A stretch of 64,000 bases of DNA, taken from assembly GCF_000027225.1 (NCBI RefSeq), contig NC_013892.1, positions 4,161,499 to 4,225,498 on the forward strand, in the 5' to 3' direction. This stretch comes from Xenorhabdus bovienii SS-2004 (GTDB lineage Bacteria; Pseudomonadota; Gammaproteobacteria; Enterobacterales; Enterobacteriaceae). Both the position numbers and the translations under genes were made by a program. Below the pieces are notes generated by a model. It was given only the letters and a program-made list of their open reading frames with translations. It made no database searches and had not been told where the DNA came from. Shown here piece by piece: positions 27,810 through 35,213 of this stretch (within the stretch, counting starts at the first letter, position 1; every line of letters begins with the position of its first letter).

Positions 27810-30523
27810 TGAATAATCAAAACTATCCAGACGCTTCAACGATACCAACAAGCATACCTTCCGTGACGGATATCGTTAAGGCAGCCAACGGGCGTTGGTA
27901 TTATATTTTAAGCAATTTAGGGGTATCTGTACCCGAAAATAACAAGCATGGAGCTTGCCCTAAATGTGGTGGCAAAGATCGCTTTCGATTTGATGATAAA
28001 AACGGTAAAGGAACGTGGTTTTGTAATCACTGTGGCAGCGGTGACGGACTCGATTTAATTAAACTGGTGACAGGTCAAGATATTAAAACGACGTGTTTCG
28101 AAATCAATAAAATACTCCTCTTACCTGAGTTTAAAAAAATAACGCCAACCAGAATAAAAAAGGCTAGCGCACAAAAAGGTATCGAGCTATTTGAAAAACT
28201 GAAAGCCTTATGTCTTTCAGGCGAAAGCCAATATCTCTCAAACAAAGGCTTAACCAATCATCAATATTTAATTACGCAGCAACAATATACGCAAGGTGGG
28301 ATTATTTTTCCAACTGGATCACTTTTATTGCCATTAGTTGATAACCAAGTTTCAATTAAAGGCGGGCAATTAATCAGCCCGAAAGGGGAAAAGAGCCTGT
28401 TATCCGGTTCTGTGCTTTCAGGTTCATTTATTGTCGTCGCTGATAAGACGGATAAAAACATTGAACAGGTGGTGATTACAGAAGGTTTTGCCACAGGGTT
28501 AAGCCTGTCAAAAGTGATTGATGCTTTCATTGTGGCGGCGGTTGCTGCCACTAATCTGGTTAAAGTCGCACAACAGTTGAGAGAACGATGGCCACAGGCA
28601 AAAATTATTATTGCCGGTGATAACGATTTTATTGATGGCAAGGAAAACACGGGCAAGTTATGGGCAGAAAAAGCGGCTAAGGCGGTCGATGGTTGGGTAA
28701 CTCTGCCACCTACTCACTATAAAGCGGATTGGGATGATTACCGACAAGAAAACAGTGACAACAAGGTAAAAGAGGCTTTCTTTGAAGAAATGATCTACTG
28801 CGGAAAAGATAAAGCCTATTTACCTCAAGGTTTTCGACTCACTCAAGAATATTTATGGTATGACAAGCTTGTCAATAAATCGGATGGTGATACCGAAGTC
28901 AGGAACATCAAAATTAGTAGCCCGATAAAAGTGACTGCAATTACCTGTGATGCTGACAGCAGTAATTACGGACGTTTATTAGAATGGGAAGATACTTACG
29001 GTAATTGCCGTAAGTGGGCTATGCCGATGGAAATGTTAAGCGGAAGCGGTGAAGAATTACGCCGAGTGCTTTTGGTGAACGGGCTATCCTATATCAATAC
29101 TTCAGGGCAGGCACGGGCGCACTTGATGGAATACATATCACTGTGTCGACCAGAGAAAAAGGTTACTTGTGTCAATAAAACTGGGTGGCACGGTAATGTG
29201 TATGTTTTACAAGATGAAGTTGTCGGTTCAGGTGCGGATTCCGTTATTTTGCAAACCTCCAGTGTCCAAGGCAAAGATTTTAGAGTGTCGGGCACAAGTG
29301 AAGAATGGAGAGAACACATAGGCAAATATTGCACAGGAAACGCAAGACTCGCCTTTTCCGTGAGTTTAGCCTTTGCCTCATCATTACTGAAATTAGTTGG
29401 TGTAGGTGGCGGTGGCTATCACTTAAAAGGTGAATCCACGGATGGTAAGACAACCACAATGAAAGTGGCTGCGTCTGTCTGTGGTGGAACAGATTACTGG
29501 TATACATGGCGAGCCACTGGCAATGCGCTTGAAGGTACAGCCTGCCGCCGCAATGATGCAACATTGATGCTAGACGAAATCAGAGAAGTTGACGGGCGTG
29601 AGGCGGGTAATATTGCCTATATGCTGGCAAATGGTCAGGGTAAGGCCAGAGCGAAAACAGACGGAAGTGTCAGAGAAACCAACCGCTGGAATTTACTTTT
29701 CTTATCAACAGGGGAACTCTCTTTAGTTGAACATGCGGCGAATGCGGGCGAACGCACTTATGCAGGTGTGGAAGTGCGTATGATCCAAATTCCGAGTGAT
29801 TCAGGTAAACACGGTGTGTTTGAAGACTTACACCAGTTTGCCAGCGGTAAATCACTGGCTGAGTACCTTGAACAGGCCGTGACTAAATATCATGGCTCAC
29901 CGTTCCGCGATTGGCTGAAATACCTCACTCATGATCTGACATCTATCTCAGGAACGGCTAAAGCCTTATTGAAAGAATATACCGCAAACATGATGCCAGA
30001 GAATGCAGGTAATCAGGTTGGTCGCGCAATTACCCGTTTTGCCCTTGTTGCTATGGCGGGGGAAATCGCAACACGAGCAGGAATTACAGGTTGGCAACAA
30101 GGGGAAGCGTATGCAGCGGCTGAAAAATGTTTAGCGGCATGGATGAAAGAGCGGGGACACACCGCGAATCAGGAAGATATTACGGCATTGGAGCAAGTGA
30201 CCGATTTTATTTCACGTAACCAATTCAGCCGCTTTGCGGATTGGTACGATGAGAATAGTCGCCCTCTCAATATGATGGGCTTTCGTCGCGTTGAAAAAGG
30301 CACTGCAAATCAAGATCCAACTGTTCAATTTTATGTTTTATCCTCCGCATGGAAAGAGATATGCAAGGGCTTTGATTCGCGCAAAGTAGCCCGTTTGTGT
30401 GTTGAAAAGGGTTGGTTAGAAGCAGGCAAGGACGGCAGGATACAAACGAGTATACGCCTACCAGAAATAGGGCTTAAACGGGTTTACTTATTTAATAGTG
30501 ACGTCTTAGGTTCTGCCGAATAA
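27809..30523 (+). CDS. P4 alpha-type primase-helicase (Zn ribbon, Toprim, DUF927)
   Basis: A 904-residue replication protein. The N-terminal zinc ribbon is CPKCGGKDRFRFD...WFCNHCGSGDG (about residues 50-80). A Toprim primase centre follows with VVITEGFATGLSL and IIIAGDND (about 222-272). The C-terminal DUF927-type ATPase/helicase has the Walker A equivalent GESTDGKTTTMK (about 542-553), the Walker B LMLDEIREV and the sensor LLFLSTGELSL. It should prime, unwind and recognise the element's origin, making replication independent of host DnaA, as P4 gpalpha does. Iteron-like repeats lie directly downstream. Confidence 0.93.
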   Translation: MNNQNYPDASTIPTSIPSVTDIVKAANGRWYYILSNLGVSVPENNKHGACPKCGGKDRFRFDDKNGKGTWFCNHCGSGDGLDLIKLVTGQDIKTTCFEINKILLLPEFKKITPTRIKKASAQKGIELFEKLKALCLSGESQYLSNKGLTNHQYLITQQQYTQGGIIFPTGSLLLPLVDNQVSIKGGQLISPKGEKSLLSGSVLSGSFIVVADKTDKNIEQVVITEGFATGLSLSKVIDAFIVAAVAATNLVKVAQQLRERWPQAKIIIAGDNDFIDGKENTGKLWAEKAAKAVDGWVTLPPTHYKADWDDYRQENSDNKVKEAFFEEMIYCGKDKAYLPQGFRLTQEYLWYDKLVNKSDGDTEVRNIKISSPIKVTAITCDADSSNYGRLLEWEDTYGNCRKWAMPMEMLSGSGEELRRVLLVNGLSYINTSGQARAHLMEYISLCRPEKKVTCVNKTGWHGNVYVLQDEVVGSGADSVILQTSSVQGKDFRVSGTSEEWREHIGKYCTGNARLAFSVSLAFASSLLKLVGVGGGGYHLKGESTDGKTTTMKVAASVCGGTDYWYTWRATGNALEGTACRRNDATLMLDEIREVDGREAGNIAYMLANGQGKARAKTDGSVRETNRWNLLFLSTGELSLVEHAANAGERTYAGVEVRMIQIPSDSGKHGVFEDLHQFASGKSLAEYLEQAVTKYHGSPFRDWLKYLTHDLTSISGTAKALLKEYTANMMPENAGNQVGRAITRFALVAMAGEIATRAGITGWQQGEAYAAAEKCLAAWMKERGHTANQEDITALEQVTDFISRNQFSRFADWYDENSRPLNMMGFRRVEKGTANQDPTVQFYVLSSAWKEICKGFDSRKVARLCVEKGWLEAGKDGRIQTSIRLPEIGLKRVYLFNSDVLGSAE

Positions 30524-30561
30524 TCAGGATAAAACTGACTGTCTTATATTTAATGTGTAAC

Positions 30562-30757
30562 AGTGGTAACACTGGTAACAACCAGTTATATCAAGGCTTA
30601 CCACTGTTACCAGTCAATTTTGGGGAGTGGCAACAACTGGTAACAAAAATAGGCTGTTACCACTTGTTACCAGTTCGTTTTTTGGAGTGGTAACACATTA
30701 ATCTCTTTTAAATCAACGCTGTTACCAGTGTTGCCAGTGTTACTACTGAAAATGGAA
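30562..30757. other. Iteron cluster, probable satellite replication origin
   Basis: Within about 200 bases after the primase gene, the word GGTAACA, usually extended to (A)CTGGTAACA or GTGGTAACA, or its complement TGTTACC, occurs about nine times in both orientations (for example near 30564, 30573, 30604, 30648, 30654, 30667, 30689, 30720), with weaker copies at the right edge. P4 ori/crr consist of clustered 9-10 base alpha-binding iterons of a similar kind (GGTGAACA as I recall). No gene fits here. Confidence 0.7.
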
Positions 30758-30814
30758 AGGTAGTTATTTAACTGGCTTTATTCTGGCAGGCAATTGATGT
30801 GAGGATTATCAACA

Positions 30815-31027
30815 ATGAAAGTATTAAAAGTATATTGCCCAGAGTGTGACGGACAGGCAACAATCAAAAAAATCAAAACGCAAGAATTGAATAACATACC
30901 GGAAATTTATTGTTGTTGTAATGATGTTGAATGTGGTCATACATACGCTTTAACCCTAAGTTTTTCACATTCGATACGTCCTAGTAAGTTGGTACAAGAT
31001 TCACGTAATCATGTATTGAAATTGTAG
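30815..31027 (+). CDS. Ogr/Delta-type zinc-finger activator
   Basis: A 70-residue protein with YCPEC near residue 8 and CCCNDVECGHTY near residues 33-44, the C-x2-C...C-x4/5-C finger of the P2 Ogr/P4 Delta family, which activates late (structural) promoters of helper and satellite. FSHSIRPS follows where Ogr has its basic tail. An element with both its own capsid genes and this activator could switch on its own structural genes and the helper's tail genes together (inference). Confidence 0.82.
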   Translation: MKVLKVYCPECDGQATIKKIKTQELNNIPEIYCCCNDVECGHTYALTLSFSHSIRPSKLVQDSRNHVLKL

Positions 31028-31604
31028 CAATCTGAGAAATAGCATCAATAATTTTATGGGAAGAATTATCAGATGCAGAACGCGAAATTTCACACAATTT
31101 CAGTTTACATTTCCTCCTACCCTGCATAGAGACTGACTTTTAGTTTTTATGTTGGGTTTCCTACCAAGTAAAAATCTCACGTAAAATAGAAAAAGTATTT
31201 TATTTCAATGAAATACAATTTATCACCCAGAATGTAAACGAATAGAAAACTGAAATTTGCTGAAATTCTTTTCACTCATTTCAGTTTGAGATTTTTCTCA
31301 CACAGCGAGTACTGGCACGGTCTGGCGATTTGGTTTGTAGAATTTTAAAACTGAAAAAACTTTTTGATCCAAAACGTGCAGGCGGGTGCGGTGTAGTGCG
31401 TTTTACGTCGGGTTTACGTTTATTTCGTGGGGATTACGTGGCGTAGGCGTGATGTAGTGACGTGAACCAAATGAATCCATCTAGACCGCAAAATTTTATC
31501 TGCGTAGCTTAGCGTGCGATTGGTTGCGTTATATGAAGATGTAAAAGTCACCGTTAAAGGTGAGCCGTGCCGAGATCTGAGTTGTTGAATAATCACCCAA
31601 GAAA
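31028..31604. other. Non-coding region with a G-rich cos-like segment
   Basis: About 580 bases without a convincing gene. The first 300 are AT-rich and repeat TTTCAGTTT-like words. At about 31379-31400 lies the G-rich stretch GGCGGGTGCGGTGTAGTGCG, followed by several ACGT-containing repeats to about 31475. Its place at the right side of a P4-like element, after the Delta-type gene, and its partial likeness (about 10 of 19) to the P2/P4 cohesive end I recall, make it a weak cos candidate. From 31510 on the sequence is duplicated at 34713. Confidence 0.45.
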
Positions 31605-31623
31605 TGTACAATTAATATGTACA
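31605..31623 (+). promoter_or_regulatory. Operator/promoter of the phd-doc operon
   Basis: Two TGTACA palindromes (31605-31610 and 31618-31623) separated by seven A/T bases lie 17 bases before the phd start, with a TGGAGGAA ribosome site between. Toxin-antitoxin operons of this type are repressed by the antitoxin bound to such a palindrome. The same operator precedes the second phd at 34810-34828. Confidence 0.65.
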
Positions 31624-31639
31624 GATTTGGAGGAATATT

Positions 31640-31861
31640 ATGCGTACATACACCTCAACTCAAGCCCGTGCCAACATCGCGGAAGTGTTGGACACAGCGG
31701 CTCACGGTGAACCTGTTGAAATCACTCGTCGAGACGGTAGTTCAGCGGTCGTTATCAGTAGAGCTGAATTCGATGCTTGGCAAAACGCTAAGCTGGATGC
31801 AGAGTTCGATTCGATTATGCAACGTCATGGGCATACGATAGAGGCACTGACAAATCGATGA
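31640..31861 (+). CDS. phd: Phd/YefM-family antitoxin
   Basis: A 73-residue antitoxin. The N-terminal DNA-binding half is YTSTQARANIAEVLDTAAHGEPVEITRRDGSSAVVIS, typical for Phd/YefM; the C-terminal helix (AKLDAEFDSIMQRHGHTIEALTNR) would insert into the toxin cleft. It overlaps the doc start by 4 bases. Neutralises Doc and autoregulates the operon. A second copy with a few substitutions is at 34845. Confidence 0.92.
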   Translation: MRTYTSTQARANIAEVLDTAAHGEPVEITRRDGSSAVVISRAEFDAWQNAKLDAEFDSIMQRHGHTIEALTNR

Positions 31862-32256
31862 TATGGGTCAGCGCACAGGAAGTTATCGCTTTTCATGACC
31901 GAATATTACAACGGCTTCCCGGCGTTGCCGGAATGCCCGATTCTGGTAGAGCTGAAGCGCTCATCTATCGGGTACAAAACCGTACACACTATGAAGGCAT
32001 AACAGATATTTTTGAACTTGCAGCGACCTATTGGGCTGCTATCGCTCGTGGTCATATTTTCAATGATGGTAATAAGCGCACAGCGTTTTTCGTTACCATG
32101 ACTTTTCTCTATCGTAATGGTATCAAGATCCGTGATAACGACAATACATTGGAAAACTTAACAGTAGATGCCGCTACGGGCGAGAAAACCGTTGACCAGT
32201 TGGCGCAGCACCTGCGCGAATTGGTGGACTATACTAACCCGAGCTGTAATCCATGA
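31858..32256 (+). CDS. doc: Doc toxin (Fic-fold kinase)
   Basis: A 132-residue Doc-family toxin. The Fic motif is HIFNDGNKRTAFF (H-x-F-x-D-G-N-K-R), with the catalytic His and the phosphate-binding loop intact; VSAQEVIAFHDRIL is the Doc N-terminus. Doc phosphorylates EF-Tu and halts translation when Phd decays. The pair probably stabilises the integrated element. It ends about 34 bases before the right-end repeat, so it is the last gene of element 1. Confidence 0.92.
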   Translation: MIWVSAQEVIAFHDRILQRLPGVAGMPDSGRAEALIYRVQNRTHYEGITDIFELAATYWAAIARGHIFNDGNKRTAFFVTMTFLYRNGIKIRDNDNTLENLTVDAATGEKTVDQLAQHLRELVDYTNPSCNP

Positions 32257-32289
32257 TAACAGCACGTTTTTTTGAGGATGCAAGGAACA

Positions 32290-32392
32290 TCTCAATTTAG
32301 CGTGTACCCAAGGGTGTACCCCTAGAAAATATTGAATATCACCAATCCAGTAATGACAAGGCCTTACTCCCCATACTCAATGAATAAATTCA
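32290..32392 (+). repeat. Right-end repeat of element 1
   Basis: Starts TTTAGCGTGTACCCAAGGGTGTACCC and runs through AATATTGA... to CTCAATGAATAAATTCAA, joining directly onto attachment repeat copy B. A diverged copy with the same order of words lies at 34030-34132. Two such units, each followed by an attachment repeat, mark the right ends of two separate elements. Confidence 0.75.
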
Positions 32393-32505
32393 ATCGAATA
32401 GCATTTCATAACATACCAGAACATATCACAAAGCCAGAATACACCTTGTTGTATCTGGCTTTTTTACTATCAGAGCATTGCAGAACGAATCACAGTAGCG
32501 CATGA
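32393..32505 (+). repeat. Attachment-site direct repeat, copy B
   Basis: Matches copy A (21622-21734) almost base for base, including the stop-codon context CGAATAG and the yicC-type terminator. Differences are AGAATACA for AGCATACA and a few bases in the T tract and after it. It is the junction between elements 1 and 2. Confidence 0.85.
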
Positions 32506-32589
32506 CTATCGTGTACCACTAGGGTGTACCCCTAACTATCACAGAACCTATTTAGGGGTACACGGCTATTTTTTATTGGAGATTGCACA

Positions 32590-32646
32590 ATGCCTAAAAT
32601 CACAGATAAAGAGATCAGGGCATGGATAAAATCCGGCGAAAGGCGA
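32590..32646 (+). pseudogene. Integrase remnant of element 2 (first codons only)
   Basis: An ATG at 32590 starts PKITDKEIRAWIKSGE, the first 17 or so residues of the same integrase as at 21819, preceded by the same ATTGGAGATTGCACA leader and GTGTACCCC repeats. Homology ends at about 32646, where it fuses to unrelated sequence. The remaining 400 codons are gone. Confidence 0.8.
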
Positions 32647-32918
32647 AGTTACAGAACGAACCGGAAGCACTGTCAAAATTCACCGGTAAGTATATGGAAT
32701 AACACGATCCGTCATGGGAGTTCCTCGATGATGAAGAAAAAGCCCTGAAAGCCATGACATTTGCTGTTAATAACAATGATGCCAACGGCTACCGTGAAGC
32801 CAAAGATCACGCTATCAAGGCACTGAAAAAAATGGTTGAGCCGATGACGGAAGCTGAAATACAGGCCTTGATAGAGCGCACACGGCAGACCATGAACGAA
32901 AGCAATCTACACGATTGA
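32643..32918 (+). pseudogene. Fragment of an unidentified gene with an internal stop
   Basis: The frame from 32643 to a TGA at 32916 reads as protein-like sequence (LQNEPEALSKFTGKYME, stop, HDPSWEFLDDEEKALKAM, then a charged helical C-terminus EAEIQALIERTRQTMNES). A TAA at 32700-32702 breaks it. It is fused to the integrase stub on the left and lacks a start. I do not recognise the family; it looks like the C-terminal third of a cargo gene left after deletion. Confidence 0.55.
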
Positions 32919-33145
32919 TATATCCCATTCATGTCTGATAAGAGGTGTAATTCAATCATTGAGAAGTGAAGGGTTCGTTCCTAGCTTATAGTTACCAATA
33001 CCATATCAATATTGAGCTTGGCAAAAGGATAAGGAGTTTACGGAAAGGGTTATTCTTGGATGGCATAACAGTATTTGAATTACACTAAAGGTAAGCTATC
33101 CGTATTATCAATCTATACCACTAACAAATATGAGAGGTTCGATAC

Positions 33146-33970
33146 ATGGAGCAACACCACCAGCCATTTGAAAAAATAAAAAGAATTGATGAATCTGGTA
33201 TCGAATTCTGGTCGGCTAGAGAGCTTTCTAAGCTTCTTGAATATTCAGAGTACCGTCACTTCACGCCTGTTTTAGAACGAGCTAAAGAAGCCTGCTCCCA
33301 TAGCGGACACAATATTGAAAACCATTTCGAGGATGTCCTCGATATGGTCAATATTGGCTCAGGTGCACAAAGAAAATTAAAGGATATAATACTGTCTCGC
33401 TATGCCTGCTATCTCGTTGTACAAAATGGAGATCCTAGCAAGCCAGTGATAGCGGCAGGGCAGACATATTTTGCGATTCAAACTAGACGGCAAGAGCTAG
33501 CAGATGATGCGACATTTAAAAGACTACGAGAAGATGAAAAACGGCTATTCCTGCGCAATGAGCTAAAAGAGCATAACAAGCAGCTAGTTGAAACAGCCCA
33601 GCGAGCAGGCGTAGAAACAAATATTGATTTTGCCATTTTCCAAAATCACGGCTACCAAGGTTTATACGGCGGACTAGACCAAAAAGCAATCCACCAGCGA
33701 AAAGGCTTAAAAAAATCACAACGAATATTAGATCACATGGGGTCAACAGAGCTTGCTGCTAACTTGTTTAGAGCAACCCAAGCCGAGGAAAAACTGAGAC
33801 GAGATAACGTAAAAAGCAAAACACAAGCAAACCAGACTCATTTTGACGTTGGAAGAAAAGTAAGAGATACGATCCAAGAGTTGGGCGGAACAATGCCAGA
33901 GGATTTACCATCACCCGAGAAAAGCATCAAACAATTAGAAACGATAGCAAAGAAAAAACTCAAAAAGTAA
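33146..33970 (+). CDS. dinD: DNA damage-inducible protein D
   Basis: A 274-residue protein very like E. coli DinD: SARELSKLLEYSEYRHFTPVLERAKEAC, LSRYACYLVVQNGDPSKPVIAAGQTYFAIQTRRQELADD, LRNELKEHNKQL and QNHGYQGLYGGLDQKAIHQRKGL. The N-terminus is a Bro-N/KilA-like DNA-binding fold. DinD inhibits RecA filament activities in vitro; its physiological role is modest. E. coli has dinD directly beside yicC; here it is inside an element integrated at yicC, so it is mobile cargo of this site. I see no CTGT-N8-ACAG LexA box upstream. It is the only intact gene of element 2. Confidence 0.95.
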   Translation: MEQHHQPFEKIKRIDESGIEFWSARELSKLLEYSEYRHFTPVLERAKEACSHSGHNIENHFEDVLDMVNIGSGAQRKLKDIILSRYACYLVVQNGDPSKPVIAAGQTYFAIQTRRQELADDATFKRLREDEKRLFLRNELKEHNKQLVETAQRAGVETNIDFAIFQNHGYQGLYGGLDQKAIHQRKGLKKSQRILDHMGSTELAANLFRATQAEEKLRRDNVKSKTQANQTHFDVGRKVRDTIQELGGTMPEDLPSPEKSIKQLETIAKKKLKK

Positions 33971-34029
33971 TCACATCGCTAATATGTGACTTTCATGATT
34001 GAATACATTTCAATCATCCCATTGGTACA

Positions 34030-34132
34030 CCTCGATTTAGCGTGTACCCAAGGGTGTCCCCTAGGAAATATTGAGTAGAACAAACTCAGTAATAGCAAGG
34101 CTTCATACCACCTACTCAATGAATAAATTCAA
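34030..34132 (+). repeat. Right-end repeat of element 2
   Basis: Diverged copy of 32290-32392: TTTAGCGTGTACCCAAGGGTGT, then CCCCTAGGAAATATTGAG and CTCAATGAATAAATTCAA. It marks the right end of the small dinD element. Confidence 0.7.
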
Positions 34133-34137
34133 TAGGG

Positions 34138-34239
34138 TTTCATAACATACCAGAACATATCACAAAGCCAGCATACACCTTGTTGTATCTGGCTTTTTTA
34201 CTATCAGAGCATTGCAGAACGAATCACAGTAGCGCATGA
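34138..34239 (+). repeat. Attachment-site direct repeat, copy C
   Basis: TTTCATAACATACCAG through the terminator to GCGCATGA, matching copies A and B but lacking the first 11 or so bases (GAATAGCA is replaced by AATAGGG). It is the junction of elements 2 and 3. Confidence 0.8.
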
Positions 34240-34324
34240 CTATCGTGTACCACTAGGGTGTACCCAAAGCACATTTAGAAAACCATTTTGGGTACACCCC
34301 CTATTTTTCATTGGAGATTGCACA

Positions 34325-34747
34325 ATGCCTAAACTCACCGATAAAGAGATCAGGGCGTGGATAAAGTCAGGCAAAAGGTTCGAGGGGAAAGCGGACGGTA
34401 ACGGGCTATATTTACGTTTTAGAGAGGCTGACCGAATTCCATCATGGCGTTTCAGATATAAATTGGCTGGAAAGTCTAGAACCATGAACTTAGGAACGTA
34501 TGCTGACCTATCACTAGCCAAAGCAAGAGAACTGACCAGAGAGCTATCAGCTCGTGTTGCTTTGGGCTATGACGTTGCCGGAGAGAAACAGGAACGCAAG
34601 GCCGAAGCGCTGGCAAAGATTGACGCTATAAAGGTATCAGACTTAGCAGCTGAATATTTTGAGCGCCAGATACTCCCACGCTGGAAACCCCCCGACATAC
34701 TCCGAAGGCGTATAGCGTGCGATTGGTTGCGTTATATGAAGATGTAA
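34325..34747 (+). pseudogene. Truncated integrase of element 3 (first 130 residues)
   Basis: Nearly identical to the integrase at 21819 for residues 1 to about 130 (DUF4102 domain and the start of the core-binding domain), including the upstream leader and arm repeats. At about 34712 it switches to the sequence found at 31510 upstream of phd, leaving a few foreign codons to a chance stop. No catalytic residue remains. The join to duplicated phd DNA shows a recombination between a third integrase copy and the right end of an element like element 1. Confidence 0.88.
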
Positions 34748-35090
34748 AAAAATCACCGTTAAAGGTGAGCCGTGCCGAGATCTGCGTTGTTGAATAATCA
34801 CCCAATAAATGTACAATTAATATGTACAGATTTGGAGGAATATTATGCGTACATACACCTCAACTCAAGCCCGTGCCAACATCGCGGAAGTGTTGGACAC
34901 AGCGGCTCACGGTGAACCTGTTGAAATCACTCGTCGAGACGGTAGTTCAGCGGTCGTTATCAGTAGAACTGAATTCGATAATTGGCAAAACGCTAAGCTG
35001 GATGCAGAGTTCGATTCGATTATGCAACGTCATGGGCATACGATAGAGGCACTGACAAATCGATGATATGGGTCAGCGCACAGGAAGTTA
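34713..35090 (+). repeat. Duplicated phd-doc segment
   Basis: About 378 bases matching 31510-31885 with few differences: leader, TGTACA operator (34810-34828), complete phd and the first nine codons of doc. It starts inside the broken integrase and stops inside doc. Confidence 0.88.
34845..35066 (+). CDS. Orphan Phd-family antitoxin (second copy)
   Basis: 73 residues, identical to the phd product at 31640 except for changes near TEFDNWQN (Ala to Thr, Asp-Ala to Asp-Asn). It keeps the operator, ribosome site and C-terminal toxin-binding helix, but its doc partner is cut off after nine codons. It may still bind the operator of the first copy and neutralise Doc, acting as a chromosomal anti-addiction gene (inference). 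Confidence 0.85.
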   Translation: MRTYTSTQARANIAEVLDTAAHGEPVEITRRDGSSAVVISRTEFDNWQNAKLDAEFDSIMQRHGHTIEALTNR

Positions 35091-35101
35091 CCCGACCATA
35101 G
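35063..35101 (+). pseudogene. Truncated doc (first nine codons)
   Basis: Starts MIWVSAQEV like doc at 31858, then runs into unrelated DNA (TRP, stop at 35099-35101). The break point at about 35090 is the right edge of the duplication and probably the right edge of element 3; no right-end repeat is seen after it. Confidence 0.85.
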
Positions 35102-35213
35102 ATTAATGCGACAGAACCCTTCTGATAATCTCATTCAAGATGAAGCAAAGCGGCATTATTTTTTAAGATAATGCCGTTGATAATATTACAGGATAGATAA
35201 ACCCTGATTATCA

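Noticed and set aside
31420..31611. 63-codon minus-strand ORF in the satellite right spacer
   Set aside because: No ribosome site, no family, and its start overlaps the phd operator; likely chance.
32950..33145. LexA box in front of dinD
   Set aside because: No CTGT-N8-ACAG palindrome was found by eye, so SOS control is not claimed.
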